Translations under genes and position numbers: made by a program
Part shown: positions 1-8,229 of the stretch, one piece after another
How positions within the stretch are numbered: the first letter of the stretch is position 1
Layout of the letters: each line of letters begins with the position of its first letter
The notes under the pieces: model-generated
The model's database searches: none
What the model saw: only the letters and a program-made list of their open reading frames with translations
Told to the model about the DNA's origin: nothing
Assembly: GCA_022447545.1 (NCBI GenBank)
Contig: JAKVBI010000001.1
Coordinates: 381,824 to 411,897, forward strand
Length of the DNA: 30,074 nt
From: Myxococcota bacterium
GTDB taxonomy: Bacteria > Myxococcota_A > UBA9160 > SMWR01
Direction: 5' to 3'

Positions 1-1439
1 GCCTGATCGCTCATCAGGGCCGACAGTTCCGATCCGTCGAAAGCGTCGAGCGGAACCCAGGCCAGCCGCGGTCGATGGAGCCACGCCAGATCGAGGACCA
101 CCAGAGCCACGATCCCCCCTCCCAGGGCAAGCCGCCATCGGGCGTGCCACCGAACTGGCAGCCCCTCCCGCAGCCGGTCCCAACCGAAGCCGGCAAACAG
201 GGCCAGGGCCAACTGGGTGAAGATGAGAAAGCGCTGAGGAAAGCGAAACAGGCCGAAGCCCGGCAACCATTCCACGAGCCACGAGAACAGTGGCGTCCAG
301 TTGCTGAGCGCAAGCACCAGCGAACCGCAAAGCGCCAGCCCCAGGCCAGCCCGCGCCACCCGTGACGGCTTGCCCGTGCGTCGCCACCCGCCCACCAACG
401 CCAGCACGAGGGGAATTACACCGAAGTATGCGTAGCCCTCCCAGGGCAGCGAGCGGTCCTGCCAGTACACGTAATCGCACGCGTAGGGCGAGCCCGTGAG
501 ATGCGGGGAGACCAGGGTCAGAAGGTCCCAGAAGTTGAACCGGAAGTAGCTCAAGAACTCGGCGGTGCCGCCACCGGCCCTCAGCCCCTGTTCGCTGAGA
601 TACCAGGTGGGCACCCACTGCAACGCCGCCAGACCGGCCCCACAGACCAGGGCCAGGGCCACTCGAAACGACCCCGCAGTGAAGCTGCGAGGCCCCCAGT
701 GTTCACGATTGACCCAGCCCCAACGGAGCGTGACCGCAGACACACCAATCAGTGTGTAGAGACTCAGCTGGGGGTGACCTGCCAGAGCTTGTAGGGCCAC
801 CGCGGCGGCCAGCCACGGGGTCCCTCGCCGATGCGCCCACGAGACCTCAGCAAGCCACCAGATCCAGGGCAGCCAGCACATGGCTTCATGGAGACTCGGG
901 TGTTTGAAGTGGCTGATCTGAGTGCCGCACAGCGCGAAGGCCAGACCGACGAGCAGAGCGCCGGAATGGGACACACCGCGCCAGCGCGCCAGCGCAAAGG
1001 CACCCACAGCTGCCCACTGAGCATGCCACAGCGTCACCAGAGCCATGGCGCGCTCGGCGGACAACAGCGCGAAGAACCCATTGGGCGGATACCAGACACC
1101 GGCTTCGATCTGAGCCGCCAGGGGTGTACCGCCGAGCACATCGGGGTTCCACAGTGGCATTTCGCCGGCCGCCAACAACCGACCCAGCGTGGCCCGGTAG
1201 CCCAACAAGATGTGATGGAGATCCGACAGGCCGATGTCGTGCTGCAGCCACGTCTGGGTCCCCAGAAGCAGGGGCGCCAGGACGACAGCCACCAACGTGC
1301 ACAACAGTAGAGCCCAGGCCAGCGTGGCCCACTCCGGGCGTGCGGACGGCGGGGACGAACTCCCTGAGAAATACGTGGTCCCGGGCATACTTCCGGATCC
1401 GTTCACCCCGCGATGGGTCAGCAACAATCCTGCGAGCAT
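1..1439 (-). CDS. YfhO-family polytopic membrane protein (3' part lies off the left edge)
   Basis: The reading frame is open from an ATG at 1439 to the window edge, about 479 codons without a stop, so the C-terminus is missing. The translation is strongly hydrophobic with many membrane segments. It carries landmarks of YfhO-like GT-C-type proteins: a first-loop motif PLWNPDVLGGTPLAAQ, a later AGHPQLSLYT segment, and FGLFRFPQRFLIF near the visible end. Members of this family are thought to transfer or handle lipid-linked sugars in the membrane, for example when decorating teichoic acids or other surface glycans; the substrate here is unknown. No Shine-Dalgarno precedes the ATG, and a second in-frame ATG at 1388 is an alternative start. 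It is divergent from the dadA-like gene across 125 bp. The family call is fairly safe; the function is inferred. Confidence 0.8.
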   Translation of the reverse strand, partial: MLAGLLLTHRGVNGSGSMPGTTYFSGSSSPPSARPEWATLAWALLLCTLVAVVLAPLLLGTQTWLQHDIGLSDLHHILLGYRATLGRLLAAGEMPLWNPDVLGGTPLAAQIEAGVWYPPNGFFALLSAERAMALVTLWHAQWAAVGAFALARWRGVSHSGALLVGLAFALCGTQISHFKHPSLHEAMCWLPWIWWLAEVSWAHRRGTPWLAAAVALQALAGHPQLSLYTLIGVSAVTLRWGWVNREHWGPRSFTAGSFRVALALVCGAGLAALQWVPTWYLSEQGLRAGGGTAEFLSYFRFNFWDLLTLVSPHLTGSPYACDYVYWQDRSLPWEGYAYFGVIPLVLALVGGWRRTGKPSRVARAGLGLALCGSLVLALSNWTPLFSWLVEWLPGFGLFRFPQRFLIFTQLALALFAGFGWDRLREGLPVRWHARWRLALGGGIVALVVLDLAWLHRPRLAWVPLDAFDGSELSALMSDQ

Positions 1440-1484
1440 AGAAGAAACACGGGACGGACAGCGAACCGGACCCGAACAGTTCTC

Positions 1485-1490
1485 TATAAT
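1485..1490 (+). promoter_or_regulatory. Candidate -10 element in the divergent intergenic region
   Basis: A perfect TATAAT lies in the 125-bp space between the divergent YfhO-like and dadA-like genes, 74 bases before the dadA-like ATG. No convincing -35 hexamer sits 16-18 bases upstream. The opposite strand reads ATTATAGA here, so the same AT-rich spot might serve the leftward gene. This is weak evidence from sequence alone. Confidence 0.35.
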
Positions 1491-1564
1491 CGGCCCGTTC
1501 CACTCTCCAGCTCGCGCCCAGGAACCCTCGAAGCGTTTGCGAGCGCCACCACAACCCAACCCCC

Positions 1565-2836
1565 ATGTCGACACAGCCCATCGCCATCATCGGTGCCGGA
1601 TTGCAGGGCCTGACCACGGCTCTGGCGCTGCAACAGCGCGGAGAGGTCGTTCGCGTGCTCGAGCGTGCCGAGGGCACGGCATTGGAGACGAGCTACGCGA
1701 ACGCCGGCATGCTGACCCCCTCCCAGGTCGACCCCTGGAACTCACCCGGCGTGGGGCGTCACCTGCTGCAATCCATCGGGCGGGACCAATCCGCCATGCT
1801 GCTGAGGTTGGGAGCCCTACCGTCTCTGATGGGTTGGGGACTGTCGTTTCTGCGCCATTCCACCCCGAATCGACACCGCCAGGCAACACGACGCGCCTTC
1901 GCCCTGGCACGCCACAGCATCGAGCTGACAGCCCAGATCCGAGAGAAGTTGGGAATCGACTACGACGCGTCGACCCACGGAACCCTCAAGGTCTTCCGCA
2001 GCGACCGGGCATTCGCGGCCTCCATCGCCACCGCCGAGTTCTTGGGCCGCGAGGGCATGATCTTCGAGGCCCTCGATGCCGATGGCGTCATCGATACCGA
2101 GCCCCAGCTGGCCGAGGTCGCACGTGAACTCGTCGGGGGCCTGAGGTTTCCAGACGACGAGTGTGGTGACGCGCATCTGTTTTGTCGTCGAATTGCGGCC
2201 GAGGTCGAAGAACGGGGCGGCCGCATCGATTGTGGAGTCGACGTTCGCGGGCTCGAATGCCGGGGGGGGCGTGTGACCGGTCTGCACCTCGAAGGAGAAC
2301 TCGTCGATGCATCCCGGATCGTGGTAGCCGCCGGGAGTTGGAGCGTCGAACTCCTGCGCAGTGCGGGCCTGCGGTTGCCGGTGCGACCCGCCAAGGGATA
2401 TTCGCTCACCCTCGACGCAAAAGGGATTCCGAACACTCCGCGCATCGCGGTCGTCGATGACACGCTGCACACCGCCATCGTGCCTCTGGGAGATCGTCTG
2501 CGAATCGCGGGCACGGCGGAGTTCGCGGGCTTCGACAAACGTGTGAGAGCCCCGCGGATTCGCAATCTCAGCGACCTGCTACAGCGCGTCTACCCTTCGG
2601 TCGCCGCGCGCGCCGACCTCGGCAGCGCCAACGCGTGGGCCGGTCTGCGCCCCATGAGTTCAGACGGCCTGCCCTTCATCGGCCCGACCCGCATCGGTGG
2701 CCTGTTCGTGAACTCGGGCCATGGCCACCTGGGCTGGACCATGGCGATGGGCTCGGCCGACCTTCTTGCGGACCTGATGGTCGGCAAGCCGACCGCCATC
2801 GACCCCAGCCCCTATCTCGCCCAGCGCGCCCTCTGA
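1565..2836 (+). CDS. dadA: DadA-family FAD-dependent D-amino-acid dehydrogenase
   Basis: This 423-residue flavoprotein has the length usual for DadA, the small subunit of D-amino-acid dehydrogenase, which oxidatively deaminates D-amino acids such as D-alanine to 2-oxo acids at the inner membrane. An N-terminal Rossmann motif GAGLQG (residues 10-15) and the acidic residue E33 bind the FAD adenosine. The ETSYANAGMLTPSQ segment (about 41-54) is typical of DadA. The C-terminus has the family block WAGLRPMSSDGLPFIGP followed by NSGHGHLGWTMAMGSA, which closes over the flavin. No Shine-Dalgarno is visible before the ATG. It stands alone: the left neighbour is divergent and the right neighbour convergent with only 9 bp between stops. 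Other members of the DAO superfamily, such as L-proline or hydroxyproline dehydrogenases, share much of this, so the exact substrate is not fixed. Confidence 0.85.
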   Translation: MSTQPIAIIGAGLQGLTTALALQQRGEVVRVLERAEGTALETSYANAGMLTPSQVDPWNSPGVGRHLLQSIGRDQSAMLLRLGALPSLMGWGLSFLRHSTPNRHRQATRRAFALARHSIELTAQIREKLGIDYDASTHGTLKVFRSDRAFAASIATAEFLGREGMIFEALDADGVIDTEPQLAEVARELVGGLRFPDDECGDAHLFCRRIAAEVEERGGRIDCGVDVRGLECRGGRVTGLHLEGELVDASRIVVAAGSWSVELLRSAGLRLPVRPAKGYSLTLDAKGIPNTPRIAVVDDTLHTAIVPLGDRLRIAGTAEFAGFDKRVRAPRIRNLSDLLQRVYPSVAARADLGSANAWAGLRPMSSDGLPFIGPTRIGGLFVNSGHGHLGWTMAMGSADLLADLMVGKPTAIDPSPYLAQRAL

Positions 2837-2845
2837 TCGCGCGCT

Positions 2846-4444
2846 TCAGCGGGCGAAGCGACGCTGCTGCTGCCATGCGTCGATGCGCTTGGCCTCGCGG
2901 CGGTGCCGAGCGGCCTCCTTCCGAAACCCCCGAAGTTCCAACACTCGGGCGAGATTGACATGCGCGAGCAGATAATCCGGATCCGCATGGATCGCACGGC
3001 GATAGTGATAGATGGCCTCGTCCAGGTCCCCCTGCCGGCCCAGTGAGGTGGCGAGGTTGTTGTGAGCCTCAGAATGATCGGGCTTGCTCGAGAGCGCGGC
3101 CCGGTAAAGCTCAATGGCCTCGCGTTCGCGTCCCTGGCGCCGACGCAGGTTGCCCAGGTTGTAGCTCGCCATCCAGGCATCGGGGTTGGTCTCCAGAGTC
3201 GCGGTCCACAGCGACTCCAGATCCTCATATACGGGCAATCGGCGCCAGCTGAGTGTCGACAGACAAAGCAGCACCAACACCAGAGACGCACCCGCCATTG
3301 CCCGTCCGCGCCCACCAAGGGGAGTCACCCAGCGATTCACGGCCGCGACCCCCAGGCCAATGGGACCCAGACTGGCCAGGTACTGGAAGTGATCGGCGAC
3401 GAAGGAATAACGCATGGGATAGACGTCGAAGAAACCGAGCGCAGGCACCAGCGTCCCTCCGAAGAAAAGTGCAGCAACGAGAGGGCCGCGCCCCACGACC
3501 CTTCGCGCCCACCACAAAATCGCCAGACCCGAGGCAACGGCCAGGGGGAAAAGGTATTGCCAGCCGAGGGACGCATCGATCCGCCAGCGCGGATAGACGA
3601 AGGAGAGGTCCACGGGCCAGACCAGCTTACCCAGGTAGAAGACGACGGCACGTCCGGCAATCAACAGACGTTCCACAGGCGAGAGGTCCCATTCGGGTCC
3701 TGTCGCGCCCACCCGGTGCTCTTCCATCCAGAGCGTGACGGCCCCCAGACTCAGTGCCGCAACGAAGAAGGGCAGCAGCGCAATCACGTCGCCTCGTGCA
3801 ATGCGCCCGCGTTTCCACCACACCACCAACAACAAGGCAGCGGGCAGCGAGCCCGCAACGGTCTTGGACAGCAGAGCCCCCAGAAAGGCCAACCACGCCA
3901 ACGCGTACCAGACGGCGGGTGACAGGTTCCCGGGGGCGGAATCCCGCCCGATACCCGCGAAACGCAAATACGCCAGAGCCGCCGCCAGATAGAACACGGC
4001 TGACAACACATTCTTGCGCTCCGTTACCCAAGCGACGGACTCGAGGTGAACCGGGTGGACTGCGAAGATGGCAGCCACCGCCCAGGCTCCTGGAACTTCG
4101 AGCTTCACCATCACTCTCCACGCCAGTAACACCGCGAGGGCATGCAGCAACAGGTTCACGGCGTGATAGCCCCGAGGTGAGAGCCCCCAGGCGCGGTACT
4201 CGAGCCAAAAGGTCGTGTGAACGAGCGGGTAGTACTGGGGTGTGGCCCCGAATTCGAACCAGATCCGCGACAGACCCGAGGGATCCGGCAACGTATCGTT
4301 TTCGGTCACGTAAGCATCGTCATCCCAGATGAATCCATTCGACAACGACGGCGCATAGGTGCAGAGAGTCAGCGCCAGCAGAGCCGCGCCGGCGAGCCAC
4401 CTGCGAACTGGAGCGTTCAACCTCGGCCCAGTCAACGGCAGCAC
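2846..4444 (-). CDS. TMTC/PMT-like membrane glycosyltransferase with C-terminal TPRs
   Basis: This 532-residue protein has about ten predicted membrane segments followed by a soluble TPR tail. Near the N-terminus the first loop carries WDDDAYV (D41-D43), the acidic motif expected at the active site of GT-C transferases. The block HPVHLESVAWVTERKNVLS (about 130-148) is characteristic of TMTC-like O-mannosyltransferase relatives in bacteria. From about residue 418 three TPR units follow (YNLGNLRRRQGREREAIELY, then NNLATSLGRQGDLDEAIYHY, then a third). By family analogy it would move a sugar from a lipid carrier to an extracytoplasmic acceptor, with the TPRs binding partner proteins; neither is shown here. 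It begins with GTG two bases after the cdaA-like stop, so the two are probably cotranscribed. An in-frame TTG at codon 4 with a TGAGGG eight bases upstream is an alternative start. Confidence 0.8.
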   Translation of the reverse strand: MLPLTGPRLNAPVRRWLAGAALLALTLCTYAPSLSNGFIWDDDAYVTENDTLPDPSGLSRIWFEFGATPQYYPLVHTTFWLEYRAWGLSPRGYHAVNLLLHALAVLLAWRVMVKLEVPGAWAVAAIFAVHPVHLESVAWVTERKNVLSAVFYLAAALAYLRFAGIGRDSAPGNLSPAVWYALAWLAFLGALLSKTVAGSLPAALLLVVWWKRGRIARGDVIALLPFFVAALSLGAVTLWMEEHRVGATGPEWDLSPVERLLIAGRAVVFYLGKLVWPVDLSFVYPRWRIDASLGWQYLFPLAVASGLAILWWARRVVGRGPLVAALFFGGTLVPALGFFDVYPMRYSFVADHFQYLASLGPIGLGVAAVNRWVTPLGGRGRAMAGASLVLVLLCLSTLSWRRLPVYEDLESLWTATLETNPDAWMASYNLGNLRRRQGREREAIELYRAALSSKPDHSEAHNNLATSLGRQGDLDEAIYHYRRAIHADPDYLLAHVNLARVLELRGFRKEAARHRREAKRIDAWQQQRRFAR

Positions 4445-4446
4445 CC

Positions 4447-5613
4447 TCAGCTCGGTTCTTTAGGGGTATGCAGGCGAACCCGCACGAGTTCAGGCACGAC
4501 GGTCACCACGCGCAGGCTATCGGGATGTTCCACCTGCTGACTGGAGATCTCGATCAACTGCTGCCCCTCTCGCATGGTCTCGAAATCGACTTCCACGCGC
4601 ACATTGGCGGAGTTGGCACGGGTGACTTCGCGATGCGGGCCACTGAGGGTGATCCGTACCTCCGGGGGGTCGACGGAGGCAACGTCGAGGCCACGGGGCA
4701 GGTTGACAAACTGCACCGGCACGCTGAACGCCAGATGCACGTCGTTCTGCTCGGGCACGAGAGCCGCCCAGAGTGCAATGGCGAGCGCACCGGCCAAAAC
4801 CCCCTCGGGCCAGCGCGCGGGAACAGCGCGCATCCAGGGCAAGCTGCCCGCCCTGTGACGCGGCGGATTCGAGTCGCGGATGTAACGGCCCAGCAGAGAG
4901 CGCAGCTCGGCGCCATCGATTTCTCGAATCACACCATCTCGTGCGGCTGAGAGGACCCCCCGCTCTTCCGACACCACCAGACACAGGGCATCCGTTCTCT
5001 CGGCGAGCCCCAGAGCCGCTGCGTGCCGGGTCCCCCCGCGACCCACTGCGTCGATGTCATCGGATAGCGGGAGATGGACCGCAAACCTCGATATCTGGTT
5101 GCCCTCCAGCACCACGGCGCCGTCATGGCCCGATGAGTTCACATCGAACAGACTTTCGAGCAGAGTGGGACTCATGTATCCGCGCAGGTGAACGCCGCCT
5201 TCGAGATATCGCTCCAGGGGGTCCCGCCCCGGAATCACCACCAGCGCACCCGTTCGCTGCTGGGCAAAACGCTCCAAGGAGTCGGCCACTTGAGTCAGGA
5301 CGTCGGGCCCCGGTCTGGGTCGCCGGCGACCCAGACCCGCAATGGCGATGCGCTCGAACAAGCGACGCAGTTCGTCCTGGAAGATCACCACCAGCACCAG
5401 GGCCGCGGCTGCAAAGAAGCCCCGGAGCAACCACACGGTCAGCTGCAATCCCATCTGATCGGCGACCAGATACAGGCCAAACACAATGCCCAGGCCCGCC
5501 ACTGCGAAGCGTGCTCGGGTCTGACGCACCCAGGCGATGAGGGTCCACAGCAGAAGCGTCACGATGGTGACGTCGAATACGTCGGTCAGACGCAGCTCCC
5601 AGAGGACGCGCAC
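4447..5613 (-). CDS. cdaA: Diadenylate cyclase CdaA fused to a YbbR (CdaR-like) domain
   Basis: This 388-residue protein would make the second messenger c-di-AMP from two ATP. Three N-terminal membrane helices (about 14-31, 38-55, 60-80) are followed by a DisA_N/DAC domain with the DGA motif at 164-166, GTRHAAALG at 194-202 and the VVSEERGVLS strand. The motif usually written RHR reads R196-H197-A198 here. After the cyclase comes a further membrane helix (about 270-286) and one YbbR repeat (about 295-382). YbbR repeats normally belong to the separate regulator CdaR, so this is a fusion of cyclase and regulator in one chain. The GTG start has GGGAGG 11 bases upstream. Next in the operon is the TMTC-like gene, not glmM as in Firmicutes. 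The cyclase-family call is strong; activity depends on whether the Ala variant is tolerated. Confidence 0.88.
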   Translation of the reverse strand: MRVLWELRLTDVFDVTIVTLLLWTLIAWVRQTRARFAVAGLGIVFGLYLVADQMGLQLTVWLLRGFFAAAALVLVVIFQDELRRLFERIAIAGLGRRRPRPGPDVLTQVADSLERFAQQRTGALVVIPGRDPLERYLEGGVHLRGYMSPTLLESLFDVNSSGHDGAVVLEGNQISRFAVHLPLSDDIDAVGRGGTRHAAALGLAERTDALCLVVSEERGVLSAARDGVIREIDGAELRSLLGRYIRDSNPPRHRAGSLPWMRAVPARWPEGVLAGALAIALWAALVPEQNDVHLAFSVPVQFVNLPRGLDVASVDPPEVRITLSGPHREVTRANSANVRVEVDFETMREGQQLIEISSQQVEHPDSLRVVTVVPELVRVRLHTPKEPS

Positions 5614-5742
5614 GGTGTGGACCGCCTCCCGGGGGGTGTCGCGATGGGTAGCGCAGGTTCGGGCTCACGGCACACGGCCCCACTTTGCGACCGGCGCCGA
5701 CGGGGGAATACTGGGAGGCCCCTCCCCCACGCCGGAGACCCC

Positions 5743-7563
5743 ATGCTCTCGCCCCGCCTGCGCCGTGTGCTTGGCATCTCTGCCGTGCTGTTGGCCACCC
5801 TGGCTCTGCTCGTAGGTGCAGCGTTTCTGGCACGCCACGAGTTGCTCAGGCTCTACGAGGATCTCCCCCCCTTCAGCCACCGCTCGGGAGACAGCCAGCT
5901 GGAGCACGTCGCCATGCGCGACGGGGTGGGCCTCGCCACACAGCTCTTCCTGCCCGAGGGCACCGGTCCATGGCCCACGGTGCTGATTCGCTCCCCCTAC
6001 GACCGCCTCGAAATCGCCACCCTCAGCTGGTGCGAGCGGTTGGTGCGTTACGGCTACGCCTGCGTCCACCAAACAGTGCGGGGTCGAGGTGAATCGGGTG
6101 GGGACTGGGAGCCACTGCGCAACGAGGAAAAAGACGGACGCGACACCTTGGATTGGCTCGTGGCCCAACCCTTCCAGGATGGCAACCTCGCCCTGCTCGG
6201 CCCGTCCTATCTCGCCGCCGTGCAGTGGGCCGTGGCCAACGACCTCCCCCCCGAGGTCAAAACCTTCATCCCGTCAGTGTTCACCACGAACCTGTACGAG
6301 AGCGTCTACCAGGCAGGAATCTTCCGTCATGAAGCCTTCACCGCCTGGCCCACCATGATGCCTCGGCGCGGGGACCCACCCGACGAGGCGGGAAATCGCT
6401 ACCAGCAGGCGATCCGCCACCGGCCACACATCGAAATCGATGAAGTCCACCTGGGGGGCCGCCTGCCCTGGTACCGGGAGTGGGTGAGCAGCCCCGGGCG
6501 GGGCATGGCCCTCTGGCAGGAAGACGAGAACCAGCGCCTGCTCGCCACCCCCGAGGCCGTGGAGGTACCCGTGCTGTTCATCGGCGGCTGGTACGACGTG
6601 TTTTTCGGGCCACAAATGACCGACTGGCAGCGGCTGGCCAGCCGTCCCATCAGCCGCTTCGTAGTGGGGCCCTGGACTCACATCGGTAGCAGCGGTCCGG
6701 CCATGGAGTTCCCCGACGACGAAGGGGGATTGATGCAGTGGGAGTTGACCCTGGACTGGCTGGGCCACCACTTGCGCGGTGAGCCCCTCGGTCAACCCCT
6801 CGGAGTCACCACCTACGTGATGGGCGAGAACCGCTGGGTGACTCGCGCAAGTTGGCCGCCACCCAGTGATGACCTCCGTCTCTACCTGCACGACCCGAAG
6901 GCTGCCCGGAATTGCACCGGTGGAAGTCTCGGCCCCGAGCCCCCCACACAACCTCAGCAGGTCCACTACCGCTACGACCCCCAAGACCCCGTACCCACCC
7001 GCGGAGGGTCCGGGATGCTCGCCTTCATCCTGCCGGGCTTCGACGGTGCACCCGCCGGGAACGTCTGGCAGGAAGGGCTCTGCGAACGCCAGGATGTCCT
7101 TTCGTTCGAGACCGAACCCCTCAACGAGCCTCTGCCCCTGGCGGGCAGCGCAAAGGTCGTGCTGAGCGTCGCCTCAGACGCGGCCGACACGGCCTTCAAC
7201 GCCAAGCTCGTTGAGGTCCGCGCGGATGGACGAGCGGTGAACATCCGCGACGCGATCACATCCCTCGCGTACCGCAACGGTTCGACCCACCCTCAGCCCT
7301 ATACACCGGGGAACACCCTCCGGATCGAGATCCCCCTCTGGCCCATCGAGTGGACGGTGGCAGCGGGCTCCAGGCTTCGACTCGACATCTCCTCATCCGA
7401 CTTTCCCAAATTCCACGCCCACTCCAATCTCGAAGGCCCCTGGGCCCTTCAAGATCACGACGTGGTGGCGCGCCAGACACTCCTTACAGACCCCGCGGCA
7501 CCCAGCTACGTGGACCTGCCTGTACGCGCAACGGTCGACGAACCCGAACCGACCCCCCGGTGA
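5743..7563 (+). CDS. Membrane-anchored CocE/NonD-type (peptidase S15-like) hydrolase
   Basis: This 606-residue alpha/beta hydrolase belongs to the X-Pro dipeptidyl-peptidase/CocE family, whose members cleave acyl-proline peptides, esters such as cocaine, or beta-lactam side chains. The triad is complete: nucleophile S155 in GPSYLAAVQ, D285 in GGWYDVFF and H313 in GPWTHIG. The oxyanion-side motif RSPYDR is at about 83-88. The C-terminal third (from about 390) has the beta-rich jelly-roll domain, with PLNEPLPLAGSAKVVLSVAS and RLRLDISSSDFPKF, as expected for S15. An N-terminal hydrophobic helix at 10-30 predicts an inner-membrane anchor or uncleaved signal, placing the enzyme outside the cytoplasm. 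The ATG has GGAG five bases upstream. The frame stays open far upstream, but that part overlaps the divergent cdaA-like gene. The substrate is unknown. Confidence 0.88.
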   Translation: MLSPRLRRVLGISAVLLATLALLVGAAFLARHELLRLYEDLPPFSHRSGDSQLEHVAMRDGVGLATQLFLPEGTGPWPTVLIRSPYDRLEIATLSWCERLVRYGYACVHQTVRGRGESGGDWEPLRNEEKDGRDTLDWLVAQPFQDGNLALLGPSYLAAVQWAVANDLPPEVKTFIPSVFTTNLYESVYQAGIFRHEAFTAWPTMMPRRGDPPDEAGNRYQQAIRHRPHIEIDEVHLGGRLPWYREWVSSPGRGMALWQEDENQRLLATPEAVEVPVLFIGGWYDVFFGPQMTDWQRLASRPISRFVVGPWTHIGSSGPAMEFPDDEGGLMQWELTLDWLGHHLRGEPLGQPLGVTTYVMGENRWVTRASWPPPSDDLRLYLHDPKAARNCTGGSLGPEPPTQPQQVHYRYDPQDPVPTRGGSGMLAFILPGFDGAPAGNVWQEGLCERQDVLSFETEPLNEPLPLAGSAKVVLSVASDAADTAFNAKLVEVRADGRAVNIRDAITSLAYRNGSTHPQPYTPGNTLRIEIPLWPIEWTVAAGSRLRLDISSSDFPKFHAHSNLEGPWALQDHDVVARQTLLTDPAAPSYVDLPVRATVDEPEPTPR

Positions 7564-7583
7564 CAACGATCCGCTAACTCGCC

Positions 7584-8159
7584 TCAGCCCTCCGAGGAAT
7601 CCGACGCCTCGGACAGGCGGCGCAGACCGGGCAGTCCATCGATGCTGTGGCGATTATTCTCTTCCTGGTACCGGATGAGCCCGTCGGGACCCTTTTTCTC
7701 GACCCAGCGGTCGAGTTGGTCCCTCTCACCCAGGTAATCGAACCGGGGCACCCCGTACCCACAGGAGTCGGAGATGCGCAGCAGATCGATGCAGATGATC
7801 GCGCGTGCGCCGTCGTGTTGGGGAAAGTGCTGGGCCAGACCGTCCCAGCGCTCATCGGCGGGTTCAATGGCTTCGCCTCGGCCATGGAGCCGCACGATGC
7901 GCGGGGGGCCCTCGAAGGCACAGAACATCACCACGATGCGCCCGTTTTCGCCCAGGTGGGCGGTGGTCTCGATCCCACTGCCCACCAGGTCGAGATAAGC
8001 GACACGCCGCGGCGAAAGGATCGCGAGCCCCGGGCGCCCTTTGGGAGAGAGATTGATAAGGCCATCATGGGCATCGGGCGCACTCGCGACGAAGAACAGA
8101 TGCTGTCGATGGATGAAGGCAATGAGCGGGTCATCGAGTTCATCGAAGACTTTCGCCAA
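7584..8159 (-). CDS. Pyridoxamine 5'-phosphate oxidase-fold flavoprotein
   Basis: This 191-residue protein matches the PNPOx-like split-barrel family that starts with a segment like AKVFDELDDPLIAFI. Further landmarks are QHLFFVASAP, GLINLSPKG, RVAYLDLVGSGIETTAHL and ENGRIVVMFCAFEGPPRIVRLHGRG, which shape the flavin or cofactor pocket. Many such proteins bind FMN or F420 and reduce or sense small molecules; true PNP oxidase activity is unlikely from the pattern alone. I place the start at a TTG (8159) because GGGGAGGG stands six bases upstream and the homologous N-terminus begins exactly there; the frame is open further upstream but that part looks non-coding. It is the last gene of the minus-strand run, 70 bp behind the DUF3106-like gene. 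It ends 20 bp from the convergent hydrolase stop. Confidence 0.85.
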   Translation of the reverse strand: MAKVFDELDDPLIAFIHRQHLFFVASAPDAHDGLINLSPKGRPGLAILSPRRVAYLDLVGSGIETTAHLGENGRIVVMFCAFEGPPRIVRLHGRGEAIEPADERWDGLAQHFPQHDGARAIICIDLLRISDSCGYGVPRFDYLGERDQLDRWVEKKGPDGLIRYQEENNRHSIDGLPGLRRLSEASDSSEG

Positions 8160-8229
8160 GACATCCCTCCCCGCTGGTAGGGGTACACCATAGCGGCTCC
8201 CGAAAGCGGAAGACTTGCACCGGACCCGC

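Noticed and set aside
886-1677. 263-codon minus-strand frame over the divergent region
   Set aside because: It is in a different frame from the YfhO-like gene, is Arg/Cys/Ser-rich with no domain, and crosses the start of the dadA-like gene.
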